A stretch of 64,000 bases of DNA from Streptococcus parauberis NCFD 2020 (GCF_000187935.1 NZ_AEUT02000001.1:1178001-1242000); one strand, 5' to 3'. Counted from the stretch's first letter, positions 19,295-28,913 are shown. Notes: generated from the sequence alone by a model not told the origin. Program-made: numbers and translations.

Positions 19295-19322
19295 GTTATA
19301 GACTACTTCAAATTTCACACAA
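19295..19322 (-). promoter_or_regulatory. Possible dnaJ promoter
   Basis: Minus strand -35 TTGTGT (19317-19322) and -10 TATAAC (19295-19300) with a 16-base spacer, about 60 bases before the dnaJ start. No CIRCE is nearby, so it would be constitutive or controlled otherwise. Confidence 0.45.
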
Positions 19323-19396
19323 ATCATTTGATAGCCTTTTATTATGGTTGCCAAGAAATCCAATAATGATAGAAAGATTTCTTTTTAGTTGACCTA

Positions 19397-19528
19397 TAGT
19401 AGCCAAAACAGACGGGGCGAGGCGCCCCGCCTTTTTGGAATACTACTATCGTTCGTTGAATTGAACTAGTGTTTGCCCCTCGCTTCCTATTTCTAGGCCC
19501 GTGGGATAAAACAGTCCACAGGACTGTT

Positions 19529-19531
<3 letters not shown>
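19397..19531 (-). other. Highly structured element in the dnaK-dnaJ spacer
   Basis: Two strong hairpins lie in a spacer that is otherwise AT-rich. First, TAAAACAGTCC / GGACTGTTTTA (19507-19531, 11 bp, loop ACA) overlaps the dnaK stop. Second, CGGGGCG / CGCCCCG (19413-19429, loop AGG) is 7 bp of pure GC, extended outward by CCAAAA / TTTTGG and TAGTA / TACTA to span 19397-19445. Between them a minus-strand CCTA-GAAA-TAGG mini-hairpin (19487-19496 region) is visible. It may combine a dnaK terminator with a dispersed repeat or structured RNA; I cannot identify the family. Confidence 0.55.
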
Positions 19532-21361
<1,830 letters not shown>

Positions 21362-21412
21362 TTATACCTCTTTACTTTTTTCTAATACTTGTCTAGTTTA
21401 ACGACTTGGCGG

Positions 21413-21519
21413 TCGAAATAATAATTTCGATTTTATATTAATTAGCTGAGCACAGGCTGAAATCTTAGTGAGATTGGATAAATCATATAGGAAATCAGTA
21501 TTTTCTATAGATTTCCTAT
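21413..21519 (-). other. Two stem-loops in the grpE-dnaK spacer
   Basis: TCGAAAT / ATTTCGA (21413-21430, loop AATA) and ATAGGAAATC / GATTTCCTAT (21487-21519, loop 13) are perfect stems without a following T tract on the minus strand. They are candidates for RNase processing sites that let dnaK mRNA accumulate separately from hrcA-grpE. The rest of the 192-base spacer shows nothing else. Confidence 0.5.
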
Positions 21520-21550
21520 TTTCTTCCAGATTTCTAACGCCCTTTGCATC

Positions 21551-22129
21551 CTAGTTGTAAACTACTACCATTGCTGGTCTTAACAAGCGTTCGTGGAGTT
21601 TATAACCCTTTTGAAAAACTTGAGCAATAGAATCAGCTGGATGGTCATCATCGGATGGCATAGTTTGAATAGCCATATGCAAGTTGTGGTCAAATGTTTC
21701 AACAGGGACTTCTTCAATGCCTTCTTCTTTAAGGGCATTAAGTAGACTTTCTTGAACCATTTCTATACCTTTTTTAACATCTTCTGTCAAGCCTTCAACA
21801 GCCAGTGCACGTTCTAAGTTATCTAGACTTGGCAAGATTTTTTTAGCAAGGTCTTGCGAACGATAACGTTGAATCGTTTGGCGTTCTTCAGTAGCTCGAC
21901 GTTGGATATTTTGCATTTCGGCATGAGCCCGAAGGTATTTATTTTCAAATTCCTCAGCCCGTTCCTTAGCTAAGTCAAGCTCACTTTTTTCAGGAGCTTT
22001 TTCCTCTTCAGGAACTTCCTCAACTGTTTGATCAGTGTCAACAACTTCTTCAGTTGTTTGATTTAAATCCTCATTCAGTTCTTCGTTCAGTTCTTCGTTT
22101 TTGATGTCATCATTTGTATGTTTTGACAA
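21551..22129 (-). CDS. grpE: GrpE nucleotide-exchange factor, TTG start
   Basis: Releases ADP from DnaK; about 192 residues. The start is set at TTG 22129: AGAGGTG lies 6 bases before it, while the longer frame begins at a GTG inside that SD. The N-terminal ~45 residues are very acidic and contain tandem EELN-type repeats ([13 protein letters not shown]). A long helix (about 50-110) and the conserved C-terminal beta-domain ending [11 protein letters not shown] follow. It lies between hrcA and dnaK. Confidence 0.94.
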   Translation of the reverse strand: MSKHTNDDIKNEELNEELNEDLNQTTEEVVDTDQTVEEVPEEEKAPEKSELDLAKERAEEFENKYLRAHAEMQNIQRRATEERQTIQRYRSQDLAKKILPSLDNLERALAVEGLTEDVKKGIEMVQESLLNALKEEGIEEVPVETFDHNLHMAIQTMPSDDDHPADSIAQVFQKGYKLHERLLRPAMVVVYN

Positions 22130-22159
22130 TTCAAGCACCTCTTTTCATATCTGTATCTA

Positions 22160-23200
22160 TTAAAATTCATTAACTTCATAGTGGTTACTATTAAGATAAC
22201 GGTAGTAGTCTCGCAACTTCATAGCTAATATCCGTCCAACAACATTAATTAAGCTGACATTCCGACGATAATTCATGTCAATTGGACCAATCAAGCTGAG
22301 TAAACCAAACCCTCTATAAGGAATTAAGAATTTGTAAGTAAGTAAACTTAAATCGGCTAAAGCAGGTTCACTACTATCAGCTACCTGAACAGTAGCCATT
22401 TCATTCTCTGCCATCCCCTGCCTGATTGAAATTGCTAGAGCTTGTTCACTATCTAAGAATTGATAGGTTTCAATTCCCGCATACCCAAGAGCATTTACCT
22501 TCCCAGAAACAAAAATCGTTTCCTGAAAAAGACTACTGAAAATATAATCAAATAAGTCGGAAACATTATCCGTAATTATGAAATATTTCTGTAGAACTTG
22601 AGGGATTTCAGTCCTTAGCTTATAATGCACATCTAACAAATCCCGACCCGTCAGCCGTTCGTCAACAATTTCTTTTAACTTGAGCAAATCACGCGCCAAG
22701 AAATTTTTCGGAATTGCAAACTGAACAGTTAGTGCTTTGGAGTCATCTAAGTTTAAAACAGCTAAAGCATCATGCGTCGACAATTGAACGATGTCAAACC
22801 CCGTCAATTTTTGTCGTGCCGGTTCCACATCAAGAATGGCTACGCTGTAACCCGTAATTTCTGCTAGAACCTGACTGGCTTTTTTTAAGATATCCTCTAA
22901 ATTGAAAGCTTCGAAATCAAAAGCTTTAACCATCTGATAAACATCATGTTCGTCAATGCTATCAAGACTCAAAGAATGCTCTACAAAAAATTTAAAGCCA
23001 GCTGGACTCGGCATGCGTCCGCTAGAAGTATGAGCTTTTTCAAGTAATCCCATTTTTTCTAGTTTAGCCATCTCGTTCCTAATAGTTGCACTGCTTGATT
23101 CGATACTGGCTTGGAGCGCTTTTGACCCAACAGGTTCATGTGTTTGAGTAAAGAGGTCAACAATTAGATTAAGAATTTCATTTTGACGTTCTGTTATCAT
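22160..23200 (-). CDS. hrcA: HrcA heat-inducible repressor
   Basis: Represses the dnaK and groE operons by binding CIRCE; 346 residues from ATG 23200 ([10 protein letters not shown]). AAAGGGGGA lies 6 bases before this ATG, so the TTG two codons earlier is rejected. An N-terminal winged helix (about 5-75, including EPVGSKAL and [27 protein letters not shown]) is followed by a GAF-like domain. First gene of hrcA-grpE-dnaK, with a CIRCE at its own promoter. Confidence 0.97.
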   Translation of the reverse strand: MITERQNEILNLIVDLFTQTHEPVGSKALQASIESSSATIRNEMAKLEKMGLLEKAHTSSGRMPSPAGFKFFVEHSLSLDSIDEHDVYQMVKAFDFEAFNLEDILKKASQVLAEITGYSVAILDVEPARQKLTGFDIVQLSTHDALAVLNLDDSKALTVQFAIPKNFLARDLLKLKEIVDERLTGRDLLDVHYKLRTEIPQVLQKYFIITDNVSDLFDYIFSSLFQETIFVSGKVNALGYAGIETYQFLDSEQALAISIRQGMAENEMATVQVADSSEPALADLSLLTYKFLIPYRGFGLLSLIGPIDMNYRRNVSLINVVGRILAMKLRDYYRYLNSNHYEVNEF

Positions 23201-23220
23201 TAACAATCCCCCTTTTTACA

Positions 23221-23247
23221 TTAGCACTCTACTATCTAGACTGCTAA
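23221..23247 (-). promoter_or_regulatory. CIRCE operator of the hrcA operon
   Basis: TTAGCACTC-N9-GACTGCTAA, one base off the canonical CIRCE (GAGTGCTAA). It lies between the promoter and the hrcA start, the usual HrcA-binding position. Confidence 0.95.
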
Positions 23248-23258
23248 CTTATATTTCT

Positions 23259-23286
23259 ATTATACTCTTAAAATGAACCTTGTCAA
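23259..23286 (-). promoter_or_regulatory. hrcA operon promoter
   Basis: Minus strand -35 TTGACA (23281-23286) and -10 TATAAT (23259-23264), 16-base spacer, just upstream of CIRCE. Confidence 0.88.
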
Positions 23287-23299
23287 GAGAAAAACACAA

Positions 23300-23332
23300 A
23301 AAATTAGCACTCTTTTTTTAGAGTGCTAATCC
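23300..23332 (-). terminator. Terminator built from a CIRCE-like inverted repeat
   Basis: TTAGCACTC (23304-23312)-N8-GAGTGCTAA (23321-23329) is a perfect 9-bp inverted repeat. On the minus strand it is followed by six T and begins right after the stop of the gene at 23335. It can act as that gene's terminator, but its arms are exact CIRCE arms with an 8-base instead of a 9-base spacer, about 20 bases upstream of the hrcA -35 box. A dual role is possible. Confidence 0.8.
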
Positions 23333-23334
23333 CC

Positions 23335-23919
23335 TTAATCATATTTTGTTAAATCTTTTTCTTCAATAACTTTAATCAGTTTTGCAGCATAATTGTTATC
23401 ATAAGAATAGATGTATTTTTCCAAAGACTGAGCAGGCAATTTATAACCTTCAAAAGTAGCTAATTCACGATATAGTTGCTGGTCCCAAACCTGTCCCTGA
23501 CTTAAACTCGCAAAGTAATCCGCAATAGATTCTTTCCAACTTGGATAAGTTGCAAATTTTAATTTTGTGGTTGTCGGATTATTTAACACAGGTTTTGTCG
23601 TCTCTAAAATAACGTAATTATCACCAGGTTTTGCCAACATTGAAAAGAGATTATGATATTTTGCTGATAAGATACTTTGGCCACCTTGGCTATCAATTAA
23701 AATTTGACCAATGATAATTGAAGGACGAACTCCATAGGCTTTGGCATAGGGTTTAACTTCCTTAGCAACATCATCAATAAAAACCTTCTCTGAATAAGGC
23801 ACCTTGATTAATTGACTGGAATTAGGTATCTTAGCATTCATGATTAAAGGCATGATCATGGCAAAGATAAAGAAAAAGAGCAAGATTAAAAATGAATTTA
23901 ATTTTAAACGTGATCTCAT
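23335..23919 (-). CDS. GH73-like glucosaminidase-domain membrane protein, catalytic Glu position is Asp
   Basis: Protein of 194 residues with one N-terminal membrane segment (about 10-29) and an extracytoplasmic domain like the N-acetylglucosaminidase family GH73 (LytG/FlgJ). In that family the catalytic Glu lies in an ALESxxGxS-type motif. Here the aligned segment is ILIDSQGGQSILSAKYHNLF, with Asp76 at the Glu position. The later YPSWKESIADYFASL and Tyr-rich YIYSYDNNYAAKL segments are conserved. It overlaps the upstream M15 peptidase gene by 4 bases, so the two act in one cell-wall operon. It may be a weak hydrolase or a non-catalytic glycan-binding protein. Confidence 0.75.
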   Translation of the reverse strand: MRSRLKLNSFLILLFFFIFAMIMPLIMNAKIPNSSQLIKVPYSEKVFIDDVAKEVKPYAKAYGVRPSIIIGQILIDSQGGQSILSAKYHNLFSMLAKPGDNYVILETTKPVLNNPTTTKLKFATYPSWKESIADYFASLSQGQVWDQQLYRELATFEGYKLPAQSLEKYIYSYDNNYAAKLIKVIEEKDLTKYD

Positions 23920-24668
23920 TGATTCTCCTTCAATAAGGTAATGTATTCTTCTAGCGTCAGCTTATGCCTAGCCATGTACTTAGCAGATGCTTTTCCCACA
24001 TAACGGTAATGCCAATCCTCATAACCAACACCTGTGATGTTCTCTTTCCCTTCAGGAAAACGCAGAACAAAGCCATAGTCAGCAGCAAGAGCAACAATTT
24101 GTTTAACTGTCTCAGCATGACTTTGATTCAGATAATTGGAAGTCCCCATATCCATGGCTAAACCAGTCATATGTTCACTGGCCCCAGCTGGTTGGGAATA
24201 GGTTTGTACTAACTTTTCAGCCTCAGTATCGGTTAAGTATGGGTTATTCGCCTTCTCTTGATCGATGTAAGACTGATAAAGTTGCGCTTGGGTATCGACA
24301 CTTCGGTATCCTGAAATGACATGTTCTTCGGGGTCAATGGCTTGCGCAGCTGCTAGAAATCCGGCCGCATCCTCAACAATTCGTGAGTCTAACTGAATGC
24401 CATTAAAATCAGCAACTGTCGGATTCATTTCCTCTGTCGGATGGTCCCTATTAACTAGGACTAGTTCCCAGTCTTTCGGCGACACCTTAGGTAGCCCAGT
24501 AATTTTCTTGTTACTTGTTGTATGCTTTTTATCTTTGGTTAAATTAACTTTGTTCTGACGTACGGTCTGATTAGGATTATCTTCTCTAATAAAGAGGTAC
24601 AGACCACTTAAGAACAAGAAAACAACAAGGATTTTTCCTGCTAATAGGACTAAGTTTTTATTTTTCAT
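23916..24668 (-). CDS. Membrane-anchored M15-family carboxypeptidase (VanY/LdcB-like)
   Basis: Peptidoglycan carboxypeptidase of 250 residues with an N-terminal membrane anchor (about 6-27) and no lipobox. Zinc motifs are SEHMTGLAMDMG and EDWHYRYVGKA, with GYRSVDTQAQLYQSY before them. It is related to the lipoprotein at 6.6 kb, sharing the motif layout. Gene overlaps link it to the histidine phosphatase upstream (11 bases) and to the glucosaminidase-like gene downstream (4 bases). Likely role: trimming stem peptides at the cell surface; DD versus LD specificity is open. Confidence 0.86.
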   Translation of the reverse strand: MKNKNLVLLAGKILVVFLFLSGLYLFIREDNPNQTVRQNKVNLTKDKKHTTSNKKITGLPKVSPKDWELVLVNRDHPTEEMNPTVADFNGIQLDSRIVEDAAGFLAAAQAIDPEEHVISGYRSVDTQAQLYQSYIDQEKANNPYLTDTEAEKLVQTYSQPAGASEHMTGLAMDMGTSNYLNQSHAETVKQIVALAADYGFVLRFPEGKENITGVGYEDWHYRYVGKASAKYMARHKLTLEEYITLLKENQ

Positions 24669-25362
24669 TTAATTCTTCTATCATTTGACGACCACGCAGA
24701 CGGTAGGACATATCTCCGACTGTATTAATGGTAAATTTGCCGTCCTCAAAATCGACTACTGTGATACTACCATTATCAATGTATTGTTTTTGTCGGTTTG
24801 GATCAATCAACCACATGAAGGTCCCAATGGTCATTCCGTGACTAACAACAATGGCATTCCCACCACCACCATTTTGAATGGCTAAAGCAATTGCTTCAAA
24901 ACCTTCATAAATCCGTTTACTCAATACTTCCCATGGTTCAGCCCAATTTGCTGTATCCACTTCGACAATACTTTGAGCTAATTCTGAATAAGGAACTTCT
25001 GACATATTTTCCTTGCCTTCAAAGGCTTTTGTCCGTGGTAGAACACCAAGGAACAATTCTGAGTCATAGGCACCATCTAAACTACCAAAGCACCACTCAC
25101 GGATACGTTTGTCTTTAGTATAAGGTAGAAACTCATTTTCTGACTCACGTAAAACAATCTCCATCGTCTGCATAGTTCTGCCAGAGTCACTTGAAAAAGC
25201 CGCTTGAAAAGGAATAGCCGCATCTTTTAAGCCCAATCCTAGTTCTCTAATACCTTCTTCACCTTTTTTTGTTAATGGTGTGTCGCTCCAACCTTGGGCA
25301 CGACCAATTGTATTAAACATTGTTTTCCCGTGGCGAGCAATATATAATCTTGTTTTTGTCAT
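24658..25362 (-). CDS. Histidine phosphatase family protein (GpmB-like)
   Basis: Cytosolic protein of 234 residues in the phosphoglycerate-mutase-like superfamily. The N-terminal LYIARHGKTMFN holds the catalytic His of the RHG motif, and VVSHGMTIG holds the second His. Usually annotated gpmB or phosphoglycerate mutase in streptococci, but small members of this family are mostly broad phosphatases, so a glycolytic role is doubtful. First gene of the operon with the two cell-wall genes. Confidence 0.85.
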   Translation of the reverse strand: MTKTRLYIARHGKTMFNTIGRAQGWSDTPLTKKGEEGIRELGLGLKDAAIPFQAAFSSDSGRTMQTMEIVLRESENEFLPYTKDKRIREWCFGSLDGAYDSELFLGVLPRTKAFEGKENMSEVPYSELAQSIVEVDTANWAEPWEVLSKRIYEGFEAIALAIQNGGGGNAIVVSHGMTIGTFMWLIDPNRQKQYIDNGSITVVDFEDGKFTINTVGDMSYRLRGRQMIEELNEK

Positions 25363-25386
25363 AGTAACCTCCAGATTCTCTTTAAT

Positions 25387-25416
25387 ATTATAGCATTAAA
25401 TAGGGCTTTCAGACAA
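25387..25416 (-). promoter_or_regulatory. Promoter of the phosphatase/M15/GH73-like operon
   Basis: Minus strand -35 TTGTCT (25411-25416) and -10 TATAAT (25387-25392), 18-base spacer, 25 bases before the start codon. Confidence 0.65.
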
Positions 25417-25462
25417 TTAATCAAAGTTATTTGATTAGGCTAACTGAATTTTTAAGCATCAT

Positions 25463-25490
25463 CAAAAAAAACACCTGCAAAAGCAAGTGT
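25463..25490 (-). terminator. Terminator of the UPF0210 operon
   Basis: Minus strand ACACTTGC / GCAGGTGT (one G-T pair) with a TTTT loop, followed by a run of T, 8 bases after the stop. Confidence 0.85.
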
Positions 25491-25497
25491 CTTCGAT

Positions 25498-26835
25498 TTA
25501 ATTTTTAAAACTATGGATTGGTGCCGGGATTTGTCCGCCACGGGCAATAAAGTCTGCTGATGAGTTCTCGTTAACGGACATTACAGGAGCTGCTCCTAAT
25601 AGACCTCCAAACTCAATCATTTCTCCAACTTTACCCTTAGGAATAATCCGAACAGCTGTTGTTTTTTGATTAATAACACCAATGGCTGCTTCGTCAGCAA
25701 TCATGGCAGCAATCGTTTGATAAGGTGTATCCTCAGGAATAGCAATCATATCTAAACCTACTGAACAAATCGCCGTCATGGCTTCTAATTTCTCCAGGTT
25801 CAGAGATCCATTCTGTACAGCTGCAATCATCCCCTCATCCTCAGAGACTGGTATGAAGGCACCTGACAGACCTCCGACCTGGTTGCAGGCCATTACACCA
25901 CCTTTTTTTACGGCATCATTTAGTAAGGCAAGCGCAGCAGTCGTCCCATGAGTCCCAACCATTTCAAGACCCATCTCTTCGAGCACGCGCGCCACAGAGT
26001 CACCAACAGCTGGTGTTGGAGCAAGAGACAAATCAACAATCCCAAACTTAACGCCTAGACGCTCACTGGCCATTTGACCAACCAATTGACCAATCCGAGT
26101 AATTTTGAAAGCTGTCTTCTTAACTGTTTCTGCCAACACATCGAAGCTTTCACCACGCACTTTTTCCAAGGCACGCTTGACCACACCAGGACCCGAAACA
26201 CCGACATTAATCACGACATCTGCTTCACCAACACCATGAAAAGCACCCGCCATAAAAGGATTATCCTCAACAGCATTAGCAAAGACGACCAGTTTGGCTG
26301 CACCTAAGTCAGAAAGTTGAGCAGTTTCTTTAATGATACGGCCCATATCAGCTACCGCTGTCATATTAATTCCAGATTTAGTGGAACCAATGTTTACTGA
26401 GGAACAGACTTTTTGGGTCTCAGCGAGTGCTTTAGGAATAGAATTAATTAAAATCTCATCACCCTTTTGGTAGCCCTTTTGAACTAGAGCTGAGAAACCA
26501 CCGATAAAGTCAACACCAATTTCATGCGCGGCTTTATCTAAAGCCTTGGCAAGCGGCAAATAGTCCGTCGCATTAGTTGCTGCTCCAATTAAGGCAATAG
26601 GTGTAACAGAAATGCGTTTGTTGACAATTGGAATACCTAATTCCGCAGCAATTGCATCCCCGACAGCAACTAAATTAGCTGCCTTAGTCACTACTTTATT
26701 GTAAATTTTTTCAGCTGCACGGTCAATATCAGGATCAATACAATCAAGGAGTGAAATCCCCATTGTAATTGTCCTAATATCAAAATGCTGCTCTTCAATC
26801 ATGTCGATAGTTTCTCGAACTTGTTTGATATCCAT
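25498..26835 (-). CDS. UPF0210 (DUF711/PFL-like) family protein
   Basis: Cytosolic protein of 445 residues, widely conserved in Firmicutes next to a small ACT protein, as here. Its fold is distantly related to glycyl-radical PFL-like enzymes, but no glycyl-radical loop is evident. Gly-rich stretches include [21 protein letters not shown] and [11 protein letters not shown]. The reaction is unknown. It follows the ACT gene by about 10 bases, so an amino-acid or metabolite sensed by ACT may regulate it (inference from context). Confidence 0.85.
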   Translation of the reverse strand: MDIKQVRETIDMIEEQHFDIRTITMGISLLDCIDPDIDRAAEKIYNKVVTKAANLVAVGDAIAAELGIPIVNKRISVTPIALIGAATNATDYLPLAKALDKAAHEIGVDFIGGFSALVQKGYQKGDEILINSIPKALAETQKVCSSVNIGSTKSGINMTAVADMGRIIKETAQLSDLGAAKLVVFANAVEDNPFMAGAFHGVGEADVVINVGVSGPGVVKRALEKVRGESFDVLAETVKKTAFKITRIGQLVGQMASERLGVKFGIVDLSLAPTPAVGDSVARVLEEMGLEMVGTHGTTAALALLNDAVKKGGVMACNQVGGLSGAFIPVSEDEGMIAAVQNGSLNLEKLEAMTAICSVGLDMIAIPEDTPYQTIAAMIADEAAIGVINQKTTAVRIIPKGKVGEMIEFGGLLGAAPVMSVNENSSADFIARGGQIPAPIHSFKN

Positions 26836-26845
26836 TTAGGGCTCC

Positions 26846-27112
26846 TTATAAATTATGCATAGCGTCAAAAATAGCTGTACTTTGGATGTTAATCTTCACT
26901 TGTAAACTATCACCATAATCTTTAAAAACTTGACGTAAGACCGTGAAGTCTTGCTTATCTGGACTTGAAACCAAGGCCATCATTGTAAAATAGTCATCTA
27001 GGACAGTTTGCGAAATATCATCAATATTTAAACCAAGTTCAGCAATCTTACCAGAAACACCTGCAACAATTCCTTTACTGTCTTTACCAACAACTGTGAT
27101 TATAGCTTTCAT
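26846..27112 (-). CDS. ACT domain protein (UPF0237)
   Basis: Single ACT domain of 88 residues, beginning MKAIITVVGKDSKGIVAGVSG. The start is the ATG at 27112, 6 bases from AGGAGGTG; the longer frame's GTG is part of that SD. ACT domains bind amino acids or similar small ligands at dimer interfaces, and this one probably senses a ligand for the UPF0210 partner downstream. Ligand unknown. Confidence 0.9.
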   Translation of the reverse strand: MKAIITVVGKDSKGIVAGVSGKIAELGLNIDDISQTVLDDYFTMMALVSSPDKQDFTVLRQVFKDYGDSLQVKINIQSTAIFDAMHNL

Positions 27113-27271
27113 ATGAAGCACCTCCTAATATTTGTTAAATTTTACCACAAAAAGCCGTACAATTCTAGCCAATTCCTTCTTATACGTTAATTCATTTCAA
27201 GCAGATGACAACTACAACATTAAAGATGAAAATTGTCACTCAATTGACACCAAATCACCACACTCTTCCTC

Positions 27272-27377
27272 TATAATGATTATAGCAACCAATAAAAGAT
27301 AAGACAATTTTATGTTGCTTAAAAAAACAACACCATTAAAATCCTTTATTTAATAAGGATTCTAGGTGTGTTTTTTT
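27272..27377 (+). ncRNA. Candidate small RNA in the spacer of two divergent genes
   Basis: A TATAAT (27272-27277) is followed at the expected start point by AGCAAC-CA-ATAAAA (27284-27297), which pairs with TTTTAT-GTTGCT (27308-27319): 12 pairs with one 2-base bulge. A second compound hairpin follows: AATCCTT / AAGGATT (27340-27361) inside CACC / GGTG with A7/T7 flanks (27321-27377), ending in seven T. It is a complete terminator with no gene ending before it. The -35 is weak: TTGACA (27244-27249) is 22 bases away. TGTCA-N6-TGACA (27234-27249) may be an operator. The remainder of 27122-27271 shows nothing else. Confidence 0.5.
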
Positions 27378-27411
27378 AATAGAAAATATATTTATAAAAG
27401 AATTTATTTAG

Positions 27412-27439
27412 TTGACAACAGTTACAAAAGTGCTATAAT
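27412..27439 (+). promoter_or_regulatory. Promoter of the small gene at 27472
   Basis: -35 TTGACA (27412-27417) and -10 TATAAT (27434-27439), 16-base spacer: a near-perfect strong promoter. Confidence 0.85.
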
Positions 27440-27471
27440 TCCTATTATATTAAGAAAAAGGTGGTACTACC

Positions 27472-27750
27472 ATGGCAATCATTGGACAAATTCCAGCAAC
27501 TAAAATGCGTGGATACAACTATTCTATAAATATTAAAAATACAGACCAAGTTATTGAGTTAAAAGATAATTTTACTATCATAGAGAACATCAAGATTATT
27601 TCTCATTCTAGGGGAAATAATGTATATACTGTATTATCACATCTCAATGATAAGGAATTAAGAGAACTTATCATGTCAGAATACAATCTTAAGCTTAATC
27701 AAGTCATTATTACGTCTCTTCAAAACTCAGGTCCGCTAGGGGCGATGTAA
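27472..27750 (+). CDS. Small protein of unknown function
   Basis: Predicted cytosolic protein of 92 residues that I do not recognise. It has no signal peptide, membrane segment or cysteine. It mixes Ile/Asn-rich beta-like stretches (YNYSINIKNTDQVIELKDNF) with a helical end (LNDKELRELIMSEYNLKLNQ) and a short tail ending GPLGAM. A consensus promoter, the SD AAGGTGG 7 bases from the ATG and a terminator argue that it is expressed. Monocistronic. The AT-rich composition and isolated position suggest an accessory gene. Confidence 0.6.
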   Translation: MAIIGQIPATKMRGYNYSINIKNTDQVIELKDNFTIIENIKIISHSRGNNVYTVLSHLNDKELRELIMSEYNLKLNQVIITSLQNSGPLGAM

Positions 27751-27780
27751 AGGGCCTACATCAAGTTAACATTCAAGACA

Positions 27781-27808
27781 AAAGACATTCATCCGAATGT
27801 CTTTTTTT
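27781..27808 (+). terminator. Terminator of the small gene at 27472
   Basis: AAAGACATTC / GAATGTCTTT stem with an ATCC loop and a run of T. Confidence 0.92.
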
Positions 27809-27903
27809 ATATACTTATTTATTAAAAGTAAAATCTTTTCCCATTTTGACTAATTCTCTTGAATATTACGAATGATCTGAGTATCAGTCACTTTAACAAA
27901 ACA

Positions 27904-28038
27904 ATGCGAGGTTCTACTTTGGCAGCTATCATGATTATTATTCTAACTGGCGTCTTTGCTTGGTCTTGGTCTGTTATGGGGAAGTACCCGCAAGAGGATA
28001 TTGATAGAAGGAAGACTAAAGATGAAAAAGATAAATGA
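27904..28038 (+). CDS. Small single-pass membrane protein, 44 residues
   Basis: An open frame with one hydrophobic segment (about 5-24, LAAIMIIILTGVFAWSWSV) followed by a charged tail, MGKYPQEDIDRRKTKDEKDK. It has no clear SD before its ATG. The frame is open upstream to 27850, so this may be the remnant of a longer protein or a start I cannot place. It overlaps the next gene by 17 bases, suggesting coupled translation. Function unknown. Confidence 0.45.
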   Translation: MRGSTLAAIMIIILTGVFAWSWSVMGKYPQEDIDRRKTKDEKDK

Positions 28039-28306
28039 TATAAAAAGTATTCGGCTAATCAAAATAGTCCAAATTATACTTTTTTTATTAGGAAATGTCC
28101 TATTAAGCAAAGGATTTTCAAGTTATTTTAGTTATGGCATATTAATAGTAATATTACTCCTAGCCATTCCAATTCCAAAGCAATATAAGTGGGGGTTCAC
28201 TGCTGAAAAAACTACATTTTCAAGGAATAATAATGCTGTCATCGAAACTGCAATTTCATTGATTATTATCATCAGCTTAGCAATTTTGATTGGAATTTTT
28301 ATTTGA
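28022..28306 (+). CDS. Small membrane protein of unknown function
   Basis: Protein of 94 residues from ATG 28022 (MKKINDIKSIRLIK...), chosen over an upstream alternative start because GGAAG lies 7 bases before it and the longer version is an artefact of the overlapping frame. Three hydrophobic segments are visible (about 12-28, 33-48, 75-93), separated by KQYKWGFTAEKTTFSRNN. I do not recognise a family. It overlaps the 44-residue gene, and no clear terminator follows. Confidence 0.5.
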   Translation: MKKINDIKSIRLIKIVQIILFLLGNVLLSKGFSSYFSYGILIVILLLAIPIPKQYKWGFTAEKTTFSRNNNAVIETAISLIIIISLAILIGIFI

Positions 28307-28319
28307 TTTAGTCCAACCC

Positions 28320-28523
28320 CTACTCCTCCACCCTCCTGAAGGGGTGGCTTTTGCCGATTAGTCTGACTTTTTTGTCGATGTTACCAATTAGGGAACGGAT
28401 GTATTCTGCTTCGGTGACGCCCGGGTATTGGTGAATGAGGCCTGAGATATACTCGACTTCGAGGACATTGTCTTCCCAGCCGATTGATTTGACCATGCGT
28501 GCTACGACTGCTTGTCTTTTCAT
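28320..28523 (-). CDS. KTSC-domain small protein
   Basis: Protein of 67 residues. The segment VKSIGWEDNVLEVEYISG followed by LIHQYPGVTEAEY matches the KTSC pattern (S-I-G-Y...L-E-V-E-F..G..Y.Y.GV). The domain is usually found alone or fused to RNA-acting enzymes; its function is unclear. Its codon and base usage is more GC-rich than its neighbours (for example CCACCC...GGGTGG near the 3' end), hinting at separate acquisition. The convergent small membrane gene ends only 13 bases away with no terminator between them. Confidence 0.6.
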   Translation of the reverse strand: MKRQAVVARMVKSIGWEDNVLEVEYISGLIHQYPGVTEAEYIRSLIGNIDKKVRLIGKSHPFRRVEE

Positions 28524-28587
28524 TCTATATTTTTCTTTCTTTTATGACATTCTTGACATTAATTATGGCATAACTAATGGATCAAGC

Positions 28588-28617
28588 AAAAAACCGTTAA
28601 ACTGATTAACGGTTTTT
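28588..28617 (-). terminator. Terminator of the GlsB-like gene
   Basis: AAAAAACCGTTAA / TTAACGGTTTTT with a five-base loop, overlapping the stop codon at 28616. T tracts are present on both strands. Confidence 0.88.
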
Positions 28618-28852
28618 ATTTTTTCCCTAAAAGGGCAGAGATGAGTGCGACAACGATACAGGCACCAACAATTGATGGTAAGATTGCCATGCCAGCTAAA
28701 TGTGGTCCCCAATTACCAAGTAATCTTTGACCCACATATGAACCAGCTAAACCAGCAAGGATATTAGCCAAGCATCCCATTTGTCCACCTTTATCTGTAA
28801 TTTTCCCTGCAATCATTCCGATGATAGCCCCAACGATTAATGATCCAATCAT
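28616..28852 (-). CDS. GlsB/YeaQ/YmgE family membrane protein
   Basis: Hydrophobic protein of 78 residues with three Gly-rich membrane segments (LIVGAIIGMIAGKI, GCLANILAGLAGSYVG, LPSIVGACIVVALISALLG). This is the pattern of the transglycosylase-associated/GlsB stress family. Such proteins are induced by general or envelope stress; the mechanism is unknown. Monocistronic. Confidence 0.85.
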   Translation of the reverse strand: MIGSLIVGAIIGMIAGKITDKGGQMGCLANILAGLAGSYVGQRLLGNWGPHLAGMAILPSIVGACIVVALISALLGKK

Positions 28853-28913
28853 AGTAAACTCCTTTTATTTTTCCTAATTATAACATAGTTTCAAACTGAG
28901 TAAAGTGCAAGGC

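Noticed and set aside
27867..27874. TACGAATG, a near match to the ComX cin-box TACGAATA, before the 44-residue gene
   Set aside because: One mismatch at a conserved base and no upstream T run or known competence gene downstream; it is expected by chance in AT-rich DNA.
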